From NCBI RefSeq assembly GCF_022179525.1, contig NZ_BPQX01000042.1, positions 25,145 through 89,144 of the forward strand: a stretch of DNA of 64,000 bases. The letters run 5' to 3'. Below are positions 9,008-18,025 of the stretch, in pieces. This DNA comes from Methylobacterium persicinum (lineage in GTDB: Bacteria > Pseudomonadota > Alphaproteobacteria > Rhizobiales > Beijerinckiaceae). A program made the position numbers and the translations under genes. The notes beneath the pieces are model-generated. The model did not search any database and was not told where the DNA came from. It was given only the letters and a program-made list of their open reading frames with translations. How positions within the stretch are numbered: the first letter of the stretch is position 1; every line of letters begins with the position of its first letter.

Positions 9008-11137
9008 TCACTCGATGCGAACGGCGACGCTGTCGCTTGCGCCCGTGGCGTCGAGAACGGAGATGCGCGCGAAGCCGGCGCCTTCCGGCGTCCAGACGGA
9101 TTGCCGCCGGCTGGTCCGCGCGACGGGCATCCCGTCGATCATCCACGTGAGGGGAGGTACGCCCCCTGATGCCTTGAGGATCACGCCGTCGCCTTCTGAT
9201 ACGGCACCGCGGGCCGCCGGGTTCGCCAGCCCGAGATCCACCCGTGCCCCGTCCGGCGGATAGGCGATCCGCAGGGCTGCCGGGCCCTCCTGTGCACCGC
9301 CGCGGTCGAGACGGCGCAGGGGTGGCGGCAGGTCCGGGTTGGCGGCGAGGAGGGCATCCGCCGGACGGGGGTCGGCAATGGGTTCGCCACCGTAGCGTGC
9401 GAAGGCGTCGAACAGGATTGGAGCGGCCACGAGGCGACCGACGAGGCCCATGACCGCCGCCCCGTCGGGGCGTCCGACCCAGACGGCCACGGTGATGCGC
9501 CTGTCGAAACCGACGGCCCAGGCATCCCGGTAACCGTAAGAGGTGCCCGTCTTGTAGGCGATGCGCCCCGGCAGGGCGTTATCCGGCGGCGGCGTCCCGC
9601 GCAGGATATCGGCCACGTACCACGCCGCGACATCTCCGGCGATCGGCCTGCCGGAGCCCGGCGGCGGACCGGAGCCGGTCTCCCAGGCGGTCGGCGGCAT
9701 GTCCCCGCCCCTGGCGAGACCGGCATAGAGCCTGGCGAGGTCGGTAAGGGTGAGGCTGAGTCCGCCGAGGGCGACGGGCAGGCCGGGTGCGGCCTCCTGT
9801 GGCAGGCGAAGGTCGGCCCCGGCGTTCCGCAGAAGCGCCACGAAGCGCGCCGGACCCACTGCCTCCATCAGCGCCACGGCGGGTACATTCAGGGACTGCT
9901 GCAGGGCGCGCCTGGCCGTGACCGTTCCCTGAAACGTCAGATCGAAATTCTCCGGTGCATAACTCGCTGAGAAGCGCGAGGGCCGGTCCTCGATCAGGGT
10001 TTCGGGATGGGCGATCCCCCCATCGAACGCCATCGCGTAGACGAAGGGCTTCAGGGCCGAGCCCGGTGAGCGGATGGCGCGGGACATGTCGATGGCGCCA
10101 CGGCGGCTTGCATCGAGATAGCCGGCGCTGCCGACCCGGGCGATGACCCGGCCATCGCGGTTGTCGAGGACCACGATCGCCGCCGAGAGGGCCGGTCCGG
10201 CGGCCACGGCCCGTTCGGCCGCGAGGGCTTCCAGGCTCGCCTGCAGCCGCCCGTCGAGGGTGAGGCCGATGATTGGTGCGGTCGGGTTGGCGGCGAGGGC
10301 CTCTTCGGCCGCATGGGCGGCCACCATCGGGAATGAAAGCCGGATCGTGGGAACCGGCTCCGCCTTCGCCGAGGCCGCCTCGCCATCGCCGAGAAGCCCA
10401 TTCCGGTGGGCGATGTCGATCACCCGGTCCCGCGCGGCCCGGGCCCGTTCGGGGAAGCGGTCGGGCCGGCGGGTCTCGGGGGATTGCGGCAGCGCCACGA
10501 GAAGGGCGGCCTGCCCCGCCGTCAGCCTCGCCGGCTCGCGGCCGAAATACGCGAGGCTCGCCGCCCGGATGCCTTCGAGGGAGCCGCCGAAGGGAGCCAG
10601 GGCGAGGTAGAGCTCGAGGACCTGAGCCTTGCCGAGCCGGCGTTCGAGTTCGACAGCCCGCACGGCTTGCCGGAGCTTGGCCTCCACCGAGCGTTTGGCC
10701 CGGGGCTCCACGAGGCGGGCGACCTGCATCGACAGGGTGGAGCCGCCGGACACGATACGGCCCCGTCCGAGCCCCTGGGCGGCCGCCCTCAGGACGGCGA
10801 GGGGGTCGATGCCGATATGGTGCGCGAACCGGCGGTCCTCGAAGGCGCGGAGCATGGCGAGGTAGCGTGGGTCCACCGCATCCGCCGTCACCGGCAGGCG
10901 CCAGCGGCCATCCGTGGTGGCGAAGGGGCGCAGCAACGCCCCCGACCTGTCGAGGATGACCGCCGAGCGCGCCCGCGCCGCCGTCAGGTCGAGGGGCGGC
11001 AGGGACTGCGCGTAGGTCCAGAGCGCCAGGAGACAGACCAGCGGGAGTACCGCGCAGACTTGCAGGAGAAGACGAGACCCCCCGCCCCGCATCCCTGATC
11101 TCCCGCCCGCCGGGCGGGATCGCCGCGGCATGGTCAC
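9008..11137 (-). CDS. pbpC: Penicillin-binding protein 1C
   Basis: A bifunctional peptidoglycan synthase anchored in the inner membrane. A single membrane helix (LLLQVCAVLPLVCLLALWTYA, about 23-43) is followed by the GT51 glycosyltransferase domain with FEDRRFAHHIGIDPLA (catalytic Glu near residue 100) and GGSTLSMQVARL. The transpeptidase domain has the SxxK serine in SPGSALKPFVYAM, the SxN motif in QQSLNVPAV and KTGTSYGYRDAW. The last 90 residues (PPDGARVDL...ASGGVPPLTWMIDGMP) match the PBP1C C-terminal domain. At 709 residues it is slightly shorter than E. coli PbpC. In many bacteria pbpC adjoins an alpha-2-macroglobulin gene; none is seen here. Confidence 0.95.
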   Translation of the reverse strand: MTMPRRSRPAGGRSGMRGGGSRLLLQVCAVLPLVCLLALWTYAQSLPPLDLTAARARSAVILDRSGALLRPFATTDGRWRLPVTADAVDPRYLAMLRAFEDRRFAHHIGIDPLAVLRAAAQGLGRGRIVSGGSTLSMQVARLVEPRAKRSVEAKLRQAVRAVELERRLGKAQVLELYLALAPFGGSLEGIRAASLAYFGREPARLTAGQAALLVALPQSPETRRPDRFPERARAARDRVIDIAHRNGLLGDGEAASAKAEPVPTIRLSFPMVAAHAAEEALAANPTAPIIGLTLDGRLQASLEALAAERAVAAGPALSAAIVVLDNRDGRVIARVGSAGYLDASRRGAIDMSRAIRSPGSALKPFVYAMAFDGGIAHPETLIEDRPSRFSASYAPENFDLTFQGTVTARRALQQSLNVPAVALMEAVGPARFVALLRNAGADLRLPQEAAPGLPVALGGLSLTLTDLARLYAGLARGGDMPPTAWETGSGPPPGSGRPIAGDVAAWYVADILRGTPPPDNALPGRIAYKTGTSYGYRDAWAVGFDRRITVAVWVGRPDGAAVMGLVGRLVAAPILFDAFARYGGEPIADPRPADALLAANPDLPPPLRRLDRGGAQEGPAALRIAYPPDGARVDLGLANPAARGAVSEGDGVILKASGGVPPLTWMIDGMPVARTSRRQSVWTPEGAGFARISVLDATGASDSVAVRIE

Positions 11138-11271
11138 GGTGCGAGGATGCCCTGTCCGGCGGGGTCGTTCAACCGCGCTCTGCTAGTAGCGAGCGGACCT
11201 CGTCGGGAAACGTGCGTTCCCCCCTCTCCACGCCTTCGGGGAGAGGAGATACTCCCTGTCCAGCCAGATGC

Positions 11272-14200
11272 TTAGGCGGCTTCGGCGCCGGCCCGCTCCT
11301 GCGCGAGCTTGGCGACGGCCACGAGATCGACCTTCCCCGCCCCCAGCATCGGAAGCGCGTCGAGCACGACGACGTCGGCGGGGATCGATACGTCGGACGC
11401 GCCCTTCCCCTTCGCGAAGGTCTGGAACGCGGCGCGCGTGGCCTCCTTCGCCTGGGTGAACAGCACGAGCCGCTCGCCCTTGCGCGGATCGGGCAGCGCG
11501 GCCACCGCGCTCGGCCGGTCGGGCCACAGTTCCGCGGCCAGGGCCTCCACCGCGGCGAGGGAGACCATTTCGCCCGCCACCTTGGCGAAGCGCTTGGCCC
11601 GGCCCTTGATGGTCACGAACCCGGTCTCGTCGATGGTCACGATGTCCCCGGTGTCGTGCCAGCCCTCCGGCGGCGGCTCCAGGACCCCCGGCCGTTCGGC
11701 CTTCAGGTAGCCCAGCATGATGTTGGGGCCACGCACCCACAGGCGGCCCCCCTCGTCGATGCCCGGCACCGGATCGAGGCGGGTCTCGATGCCGGGCAGG
11801 ATCCGGCCCACCGTGCCGAAGCGGTTGAACATCGGCGTATTGAGGGCCACCACCGGGCCGCATTCGGTGACGCCGTAGCCCTCGAGGATACGCAGGCCGA
11901 ACTTCTCCAGCCATGTCCGGCGGGTGTCGTCCTTGATCGCCTCCGCGCCGGCGACGACGTAGCGCAGCGAGCGCAGGTCGTAGGCATGCGCGGCCCGGGC
12001 GTAGCCCTTCAAAAAGGTGTCCGTCCCGAACAGCACGGTGCTGTTCGTCCCGTAGATCAGCTCCGGCACGATCCGGTAATGGAGCGGCGAGGGATACATG
12101 TAGACCGGGACACCGGAGACGAGGGGCAGGACGAGCGCCGCCGTGAGCCCGAAGGCGTGGAACACCGGCAGGACGTTGAACACCTTGTCCATCGGCCCGA
12201 AATCGATCCGTGCGGCCACCTGCGCGACGTTGGCGAGCATGCACCGGTTAGCCAGCACAACGCCCTTGGGCGTGCCCTCGCTGCCGGAGGTGAACAGCAC
12301 CGCCGCCGGATCCTCCCCCCGGCGCGGGACGAGGGGCTTTCGCGGGCTCAGGAAGCCCCGGATCTTGTCCGTCGTGGTGACCGATGCGCGAATGTCCTCG
12401 AGGTAGACGAGCTTCACCTTGCCCGCCATCACCTCGGCGAGGGGGCCGAGACGCCCCTTTTCGATGAAGGCCCGCGATGTGAGCACCGTATCGACCTCCG
12501 CCGTGGCGCAGGCCGAGAGCACGTTCTTCGCCCCAGCCGAGAAATTGATCATGGCCGGCACCCGGCCTGCCGAGGCGAGGGCGAAGAAGGTCACCGCCGT
12601 ACCGTTGGCGTTGGGGAGCATCACGCCGATGCGGCCGCCCTCAGGGGCGAGGGGCATCAGCTTGCGGCCCAGGATGTTGGCGCCCATCACGAGGCGCCCA
12701 TAGGTCAGCCGGCCCGTGACCGGATCCTCCAGGGCGTTGCGGCGCCAGCCATGATGCTCGCCGGCTTCGATCAGCGCCGCCATGAGCCCGCGGTCGATCT
12801 CCGCCGTGCGGAACAGCAACTCGGACATCGCGTCGTACAACTCCGCACCTGCCGCCAGCCGCCGGGCTTTGCCCTTGAGCGCAGGATCGACGGTAAGTCG
12901 CAGAGGTGGCATGACGGTGACTGTGACCTTCGGCCACCAGCGTCGGCGCACCTGCCGCTGGGACAGGCGGGAGAAGATCGTCTGCTCGAGCCCGTCGATC
13001 TTCACGGGCACCACCATCGCGCCGGTCTTGTCGGCGATGAGGCCGGCCCCGTCGTACACCTTCATCAGGCTGCCCGTGACGGTGAGCCGTCCTTCGGGGA
13101 AGATGATCAGCGTCTCCCCCGCTTTCACCGCGTTGATGAGGGTCCTCGTGCCCAGCGGTTTGGTCGGGTCGAGGGGCATCGCCCGGGTCATGCTCAGGAA
13201 GGGGCGCACCCACCAGCGTCGGGCGATGCCGCTGTCGACGGCGAAGACCGGCTCCTGGTCCAGTAGCGACAGGGCCAGCGGCGCATCGAGGAACGAGACG
13301 TGGTTGAGCGCCACGATGCAGTTGGGTCCGGCCTTCTCAATGTTGTCGAGGCCGTGGACCTCCAGGCGGTAGAAGGCCCGGAACAGGATCGACAGGGCGT
13401 CCCGGAACGGGCTCGTCGGCAAGGTCGCCAGCACGACGCCGCCGACGACGAGATTGAGGACCGCGACCACCGCCAGGAGACTGGCGATCGACAACCCCGC
13501 CGCCTGCAGGGCCGCGAGGGCGAGGGTCCCGCCGACCATGAAGGCGGCGGTGATGACGTTGACCGCGCCGATGATGCGGGCGCGCATCGCCTTCTCGGCC
13601 CAGGCCTGCACCGCCGCGAAGGACGGCACGATGTAGAGCCCCCCCGCCACGGCGAGGCCGAGGAAATCGATGACCGTGCGCAGGCCGTGGCCGGTATCGA
13701 GGAAGGCCAGCGGTCCAATCGCCTCGGCGGGAGGCGGCGGCAGGTGCCCCACGGTCCAGGCGAGGTCGAACCCGAAGAGGGCCATCAGCACGGCGCCGAC
13801 GGGGGTCGGCAGCAGCACGATCCGTCCGCTGGCGAGCCAGGACGCGAGGCCCGATCCGAGGGCGATCCCGATGGAAAAGGTCGCCAGCAGAAGGGTGATG
13901 ACGGTCTCGGTGCCGTTGAAGGACTGGCGCACCAGCACCGGCAGAAGGGACAGGACGACGACCCCCACGAGCCAGAACCAGCTGACGATCAGCGACCCCC
14001 GCCAAAGCCGGGTATCGACCCACAGGTCGCGCAGGAGCGAGACCGTGGAGCGGGCGATGTTGGGATCGACGTGAAGGTCCGGGGCGCCCTCCCCGGTCGC
14101 GGGAATCATCCGGGCCGAGAGCCAGCACAACACCGCGAAGGCCATGACGAGGGCGCCGAACAGCGCGCCCGAACCGCCCATGGCGGAGGCCGTGCCCGCC

Positions 14201-14694
14201 GCGATGGTCCCTAGGAGGATCGCCAGGAAGGTCGCCGCCTCGACCAGCGCGTTCCCGGCTGGGAGTTCTTCCCGCCGGAGATGGTCGGGCAGGATGCCGT
14301 ACTTGATCGGGCCGAACAGGGCCGCGATCGTCCCGAACAGGCCGAGCGCCACGAACAGGACCGGGACCGAGTGGAGCAGGAAGCCGACGACGGCGCAGCC
14401 TGCGGCGAAGATCTCCGCAAATTTCAGCCGGCGGGCCATCAGCGCCTTGTCGTAGCGGTCAGCCCACTGGCCGCCGAGGCCCGACAGGATGAAGAACGGC
14501 CCGATGAACACCGCACTCGCGAGGGTGACGAGCACGCCCGCATGGTCCCCATCGCCCGCCCCCGCCCCGCCGCCGAGGCCGAACAGGATCAGGAAGGCCA
14601 ACGCATTCTTGAGGAAATTGTCGTTGAAGGCCGAGAAGAACTGGCACCAGAACAGCGGCGCGAAACGCCGTGCGGTCATCAACGAACGGAACAT
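11272..14694 (-). CDS. LplT-like MFS / acyltransferase / acyl-ACP synthetase fusion (Aas type)
   Basis: A 1140-residue inner-membrane protein for lysophospholipid recycling. Residues 1 to about 425 are a 12-helix MFS module like LplT, which flips lysophospholipids inward. About 430-620 is a PlsC-type acyltransferase with the HX4D motif in ALNHVSFLDAPL (about 464-469) and IIFPEGR (about 530-536). About 650-1140 is an AMP-forming acyl ligase with the P-loop LFTSGSEGTPKGVV (about 800-813) and the signature EGYGVTECGPVVALNTP. In E. coli, LplT and Aas are separate proteins; here both are one chain, an arrangement known in other bacteria. It probably re-acylates 2-acyl-glycerophosphoethanolamine using acyl-ACP it makes itself. 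The ATG at 14694 starts the MFS helix directly. Confidence 0.93.
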   Translation of the reverse strand: MFRSLMTARRFAPLFWCQFFSAFNDNFLKNALAFLILFGLGGGAGAGDGDHAGVLVTLASAVFIGPFFILSGLGGQWADRYDKALMARRLKFAEIFAAGCAVVGFLLHSVPVLFVALGLFGTIAALFGPIKYGILPDHLRREELPAGNALVEAATFLAILLGTIAAGTASAMGGSGALFGALVMAFAVLCWLSARMIPATGEGAPDLHVDPNIARSTVSLLRDLWVDTRLWRGSLIVSWFWLVGVVVLSLLPVLVRQSFNGTETVITLLLATFSIGIALGSGLASWLASGRIVLLPTPVGAVLMALFGFDLAWTVGHLPPPPAEAIGPLAFLDTGHGLRTVIDFLGLAVAGGLYIVPSFAAVQAWAEKAMRARIIGAVNVITAAFMVGGTLALAALQAAGLSIASLLAVVAVLNLVVGGVVLATLPTSPFRDALSILFRAFYRLEVHGLDNIEKAGPNCIVALNHVSFLDAPLALSLLDQEPVFAVDSGIARRWWVRPFLSMTRAMPLDPTKPLGTRTLINAVKAGETLIIFPEGRLTVTGSLMKVYDGAGLIADKTGAMVVPVKIDGLEQTIFSRLSQRQVRRRWWPKVTVTVMPPLRLTVDPALKGKARRLAAGAELYDAMSELLFRTAEIDRGLMAALIEAGEHHGWRRNALEDPVTGRLTYGRLVMGANILGRKLMPLAPEGGRIGVMLPNANGTAVTFFALASAGRVPAMINFSAGAKNVLSACATAEVDTVLTSRAFIEKGRLGPLAEVMAGKVKLVYLEDIRASVTTTDKIRGFLSPRKPLVPRRGEDPAAVLFTSGSEGTPKGVVLANRCMLANVAQVAARIDFGPMDKVFNVLPVFHAFGLTAALVLPLVSGVPVYMYPSPLHYRIVPELIYGTNSTVLFGTDTFLKGYARAAHAYDLRSLRYVVAGAEAIKDDTRRTWLEKFGLRILEGYGVTECGPVVALNTPMFNRFGTVGRILPGIETRLDPVPGIDEGGRLWVRGPNIMLGYLKAERPGVLEPPPEGWHDTGDIVTIDETGFVTIKGRAKRFAKVAGEMVSLAAVEALAAELWPDRPSAVAALPDPRKGERLVLFTQAKEATRAAFQTFAKGKGASDVSIPADVVVLDALPMLGAGKVDLVAVAKLAQERAGAEAA

Positions 14695-14774
14695 GTCGGT
14701 CTCCGGCCTCGCGCCATGACTGACCCAGGCAGAGCGCCGAGGTCAAATCCGGCGGGATCCGGGACGCATCCGGT

Positions 14775-15038
14775 TCAGCGGCGGCCGGTTCCCGGTAGGG
14801 GGAACCCGTGCCGTCCGTGACGTCTGCGCCTGTCGATCAAGGCGCGCAGGGCAGTGCCGAGATCGTAGGACCGGTAAGCGTGATGCGCCAGAATCGCCGC
14901 GAGCGCCAGGGCGAGGGCCGCGGCGACGCACGGCAGGGCGAGCAGCAAGAACAGCACGGACCCGACGGCGGCGCGTTCCCCGAGGGACGCCCTCGGCCAC
15001 GGATCGATCGGGAGCCTGAACGGACGTGCTGTCGGCAT
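14775..15038 (-). CDS. Small membrane protein, hypothetical
   Basis: 87 residues from the ATG at 15038, which has GGGGAC about 7 bp upstream; an in-frame ATG at 15131 would add 31 polar residues. It starts MPTARPFRLPIDPWPRASLGE, has one long hydrophobic segment (VLFLLLALPCVAAALALALAAIL) and ends in a basic tail (LIDRRRRHGRHG). It looks like a single-pass inner-membrane protein with a positive cytoplasmic tail. I do not recognise a family. It precedes the lysophospholipid fusion gene on the same strand by about 80 bp and could be cotranscribed. Confidence 0.5.
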   Translation of the reverse strand: MPTARPFRLPIDPWPRASLGERAAVGSVLFLLLALPCVAAALALALAAILAHHAYRSYDLGTALRALIDRRRRHGRHGFPLPGTGRR

Positions 15039-15313
15039 GGGATAGTCCCCATTCGCCTCGGATTGCGACGGCGTCGCACCGGCCGGGCGGCGCCCTGCCG
15101 CGTCCGGTCGATGAAGTGTGTCCCGGTTCACCCCAGCCGTCGAGCGCGATCTTTAAGCAGAGATGTCGCGGCGCGGGGTGGAGGATGTGACCGGTTGCAC
15201 CTGGAAACCGTGGCCTTCGAGGACAGTTTCTGGCGGTGCCTTCACCGTCGCGTGAGGCGGCGCGACCAGCGGGCCGGTTCTTCTGCCACCGGATTCGCCG
15301 AGGACCTGAGACA

Positions 15314-16180
15314 ATGCCCGGATACCTGCCCTTCGCGGGCGCCCTGAAGCTGCCCGCCTACACCTGCGACAATTGTGGGTTCTGGCAGCGCCATTTCGAG
15401 CCGCCGGCCGCTTGCCCGATGTGCCTCGACGCGCGGCACGTGGTGCCGCAGGACGGCTGGCGCTTCCGCACCACCACCGAGGCGCAGGCCGCCTTCCCCT
15501 GCCACTGGGAGGAGCTGGAACCGGGGGTCTGGCGGTTCTGGAACGAACCGGTCTCTGGCATCGGCCCCTCCGCCTACCTCATCCGCACCGAGGACGGGAA
15601 CATGGGCTTCGAGGGGTGCCCTGTCTTCAGCGAGGCGGCGCTGGATCAGATCGAGCGCCTCGGCGGCATGCGGATCCTGTCGGCCTCGCATCCTCACTCC
15701 TACGGCGCTTTGGTGCAGTTGCAGGACCGGTTCGATCCGGAACTCTGCCTGCCCGCGGCGGACTTCACGTGGAGCGCGGCCCTGCAGGTGAGCTGGCCCT
15801 ACGACGATTTCCTGGAACCCCTCCCCGGCCTCGAACTGCACCGCACGGCGGGTCATTTCGACGGCCATGCCGTCCTGTTCGATCGCAAGCGCAAGATCTG
15901 CCTCTGCGGCGACGCTTTAAAGTTCGAACTCGAGCCGGACGATTTTCGCCGGGCGCGGACCATCTCAGCCCACAAGGCCTTCGTCCGAGGCGTGCCTCTG
16001 ACGGTAAACGAGCTGCGCCACTACCGCGACGTGTTCGAGCGACTCGACTTCACCCAAACTTGGACGCCCTTCGAGCCGGCCGCCAATTGCGGACGTACCG
16101 AGGTCCTGGCGCTCATCGACGGCATGCTCGCCACGCGCCCCCATGCCTATCCTGTGCCGCTGGCGGAACTGCGCTGGTAG
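15314..16180 (+). CDS. Zinc-ribbon protein with degenerate metallo-beta-lactamase fold
   Basis: 288 residues from the ATG at 15314, which has GAGG about 9 bp upstream. The N terminus holds a rubredoxin-like zinc ribbon, C18-x2-C21 and C34-x2-C37. The rest follows the metallo-beta-lactamase plan: SAYLIRTEDGNMGFEGCPVF, then SASHPHSYGAL where an active enzyme would have HxHxDH, then HRTAGHFDGHAVLFD and CLCGDALKFE. The first metal motif keeps HxH but has lost the D and final H, so the fold may be non-catalytic or use a different metal set. Such proteins occur across proteobacteria and are usually listed as MBL-fold hydrolases without known substrate. It stands alone, convergent with the nitrile hydratase operon. 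Confidence 0.75.
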   Translation: MPGYLPFAGALKLPAYTCDNCGFWQRHFEPPAACPMCLDARHVVPQDGWRFRTTTEAQAAFPCHWEELEPGVWRFWNEPVSGIGPSAYLIRTEDGNMGFEGCPVFSEAALDQIERLGGMRILSASHPHSYGALVQLQDRFDPELCLPAADFTWSAALQVSWPYDDFLEPLPGLELHRTAGHFDGHAVLFDRKRKICLCGDALKFELEPDDFRRARTISAHKAFVRGVPLTVNELRHYRDVFERLDFTQTWTPFEPAANCGRTEVLALIDGMLATRPHAYPVPLAELRW

Positions 16181-16204
16181 GGTTTGCTCCGGCTTATCTT
16201 TCCC

Positions 16205-16531
16205 CTACGCCGCGCCCGCCGGGTCGTTCGCGAGCAAAATCGGTTGGCCGTGGGGCGTGGCGTGGGCAGCCCGCTGCCATGCTGCGGTGAGCGCGTCGAG
16301 GCGAGCCGCATCGGCGACGCCCCGCTCGGCGAGGAGGCGTTCCAGCGTCTGCAGCCAGCATCCGTAATCGGCGGCTTGCTCGCCCTCCCCCTCGGGACGG
16401 ATCGTCCGGCCGAGGGCGTCGGCCCATTCGGACCACGTGAACAAGCCCGCCTCCTGCAGCGCGACGACGAGGGCGAAAACCTGCGCCTCCCAGGGGGCCG
16501 CGAAGGGAGACTGGGGTTCAGGAGCGGTCAT
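16205..16531 (-). CDS. Nitrile hydratase accessory protein
   Basis: A 108-residue protein like the N-terminal half of nitrile hydratase beta subunits: FAAPWEAQVFALVVALQEAGLFTWSEWADALG followed by YGCWLQTLERLLAERGV. Proteins of this kind serve as activators or metallochaperones that hand cobalt to the alpha subunit. Its start overlaps the nthB stop by 4 bp (ATGA), so it is the third, translationally coupled gene of the operon. The family call rests on the beta-like sequence and its position; the chaperone role is known for relatives, not shown here. Confidence 0.85.
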   Translation of the reverse strand: MTAPEPQSPFAAPWEAQVFALVVALQEAGLFTWSEWADALGRTIRPEGEGEQAADYGCWLQTLERLLAERGVADAARLDALTAAWQRAAHATPHGQPILLANDPAGAA

Positions 16532-17187
16532 GCCGGATCGAGATAGGGTTCGAAGGCCGCGATGGTGATGCGCCCACCGAAATCCGCGTCGGGACCCCAG
16601 ATCTCGGCTGCGTCGAAGCCGACGGTGTAGAGCCAGACCGGGTTCTCGCCCCGGCCGTAGGCATTGCTATCGGGGAAGACGAAGGCCCCATGGACCGCTT
16701 CGACCGTCCCCATCCGTCCCCGGACGTAGCGCGGCAGGCGGGTATGTCCGACCGGGTTCATCACCTTCGCCATCACACCATCTCCCACGGCGAAGCGGGC
16801 CGGCGCCTCGGCGGGACGGTCGCTCGGGAAGCCGGCGCGGAAGCGGGGTTCGAGGATGTCGGCGGTGAGGATCCGGGCGATCGGCGCGGGCGCCTGCACC
16901 GAGCGCCCTGACCGCATCTCCTCCGGTGTGGCGAGACCGTGGGCGCGGATCTGCGCCTCCAGGGCCTCGAGCCAGATCGCGTAATAACTCGACGCGAGGT
17001 ACTGCGCCGGCGGCAGGGATTCCCGGGCCGCGCGGCTGCCGTCGAGGTTCCACGTGCCGGTGAAGCCCATCGCCATCGCTAGGGCAAAGACCCGTTTCTC
17101 CCACTCGGCATGGAAGACCGGCTCGTTCTCCTCCGGGAGGACGGGCCCGAACCCGTGGCTTCCACCGAGATCCTGCGCCCCGTTCAT
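16528..17187 (-). CDS. nthB: Nitrile hydratase, beta subunit
   Basis: The non-metal subunit of the cytoplasmic enzyme that hydrates nitriles to amides. The frame starts [16 protein letters not shown], the classic beta-subunit opening, and continues with [28 protein letters not shown]. The C-terminal SH3-like part includes [39 protein letters not shown] and [14 protein letters not shown]. The start at 17187 overlaps the nthA stop by 4 bp; a longer open frame to 17340 only reads through nthA. At 219 residues it has the family length. Confidence 0.95.
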   Translation of the reverse strand: MNGAQDLGGSHGFGPVLPEENEPVFHAEWEKRVFALAMAMGFTGTWNLDGSRAARESLPPAQYLASSYYAIWLEALEAQIRAHGLATPEEMRSGRSVQAPAPIARILTADILEPRFRAGFPSDRPAEAPARFAVGDGVMAKVMNPVGHTRLPRYVRGRMGTVEAVHGAFVFPDSNAYGRGENPVWLYTVGFDAAEIWGPDADFGGRITIAAFEPYLDPA

Positions 17188-17840
17188 GGCTTGCTCTTCC
17201 CGCCCGGGGCGAGGGCAAGGCCGGTGCCGATCATCGCATCGCGGGTGACGAGGGAGGCCAGGGCCTCCTCGGTTAGGCCCTCGGTCCCGGCCGGCCGCAT
17301 GGGCAGCACCATGAAGCGCGTCTCTGCCGTGGAATCCCATACCGCGATGCGCGTCGTCGCCGGGAGGGCGACGCCGAACTCCTCAAGCACCCCGCGGGGA
17401 TCGATCACCGCCCGGGCCCGGTAGGCCGGCGCCTTGTACCAGACCGGCGGCAGTCCCAGCACCGGCCAGGGGTAGCAGGAGCACAGCGTGCACACGACCA
17501 TGTTGTGCGTCTCGGGTGTGTTTTCGACCACCACCATGTGCTCGCCGCCGCGGCCGCCGATGCCGAGTTCGGCGATGGCCGGCGTCGCATCCGCCAGCAG
17601 CCTTTCGCGGTAGGCCGGATCGACCCAGGCCCGCGCGACGACCCGCGCGCCGAGATGCGGACCCACCTTGGTCTCGTACATCTCCACCAGGGCGTCGAGG
17701 GCTGCGGGATCGACGTAACCCTTCTCGACGAGGAGGGATTCCAGCGCCCTGACACGCGCCTCGACGGGCGCGAGATCGCTGCCGTGATCGTGATCGCCCC
17801 CGTGATGATGGGGGGCGGAATGCCCGTGATCGTGCGCCAT
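17184..17840 (-). CDS. nthA: Nitrile hydratase, alpha subunit (cobalt type)
   Basis: The metal-bearing subunit. The claw motif VCTLCSC (cysteines at about 117, 120 and 122) has threonine in the third position of the motif, which marks cobalt-type enzymes; iron-type enzymes have serine there. The nearby [30 protein letters not shown] and [16 protein letters not shown] are standard alpha-subunit blocks. The first 21 residues ([20 protein letters not shown]) are strongly histidine-rich, which could help gather cobalt. I chose the ATG at 17840; one 48 bp further upstream (17888) exists but adds residues not typical of the family. It heads the operon nthA-nthB-accessory. Confidence 0.95.
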   Translation of the reverse strand: MAHDHGHSAPHHHGGDHDHGSDLAPVEARVRALESLLVEKGYVDPAALDALVEMYETKVGPHLGARVVARAWVDPAYRERLLADATPAIAELGIGGRGGEHMVVVENTPETHNMVVCTLCSCYPWPVLGLPPVWYKAPAYRARAVIDPRGVLEEFGVALPATTRIAVWDSTAETRFMVLPMRPAGTEGLTEEALASLVTRDAMIGTGLALAPGGKSKP

Positions 17841-18025
17841 GCCTCTGCCCTCTGCCGGAGAATGCACCCTGCCTCCGGTTAAGGCCACCCCGCGAATGGA
17901 AGGCCAAGGTTCGGGGAACCGGGACGATCCGGCAAATGCTGACGGGCCTGTTTAGCAACGGTTCAGCGAAGGCGACCTAGGAAACTTCGATAGTCTTCAA
18001 AATGCAATATACAGGAGGCGAGCGG

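Noticed and set aside
11212-13266. 684-codon plus-strand open frame
   Set aside because: Antisense shadow of the lysophospholipid fusion gene; rich in His, Arg, Gly and Asp with no domain, caused by high GC at third positions.
17960-18025. EcfG-type promoter before the sigma gene
   Set aside because: GGAAAC and GGAAC are seen in the area, but no CGTT lies at the right 16-17 bp spacing.
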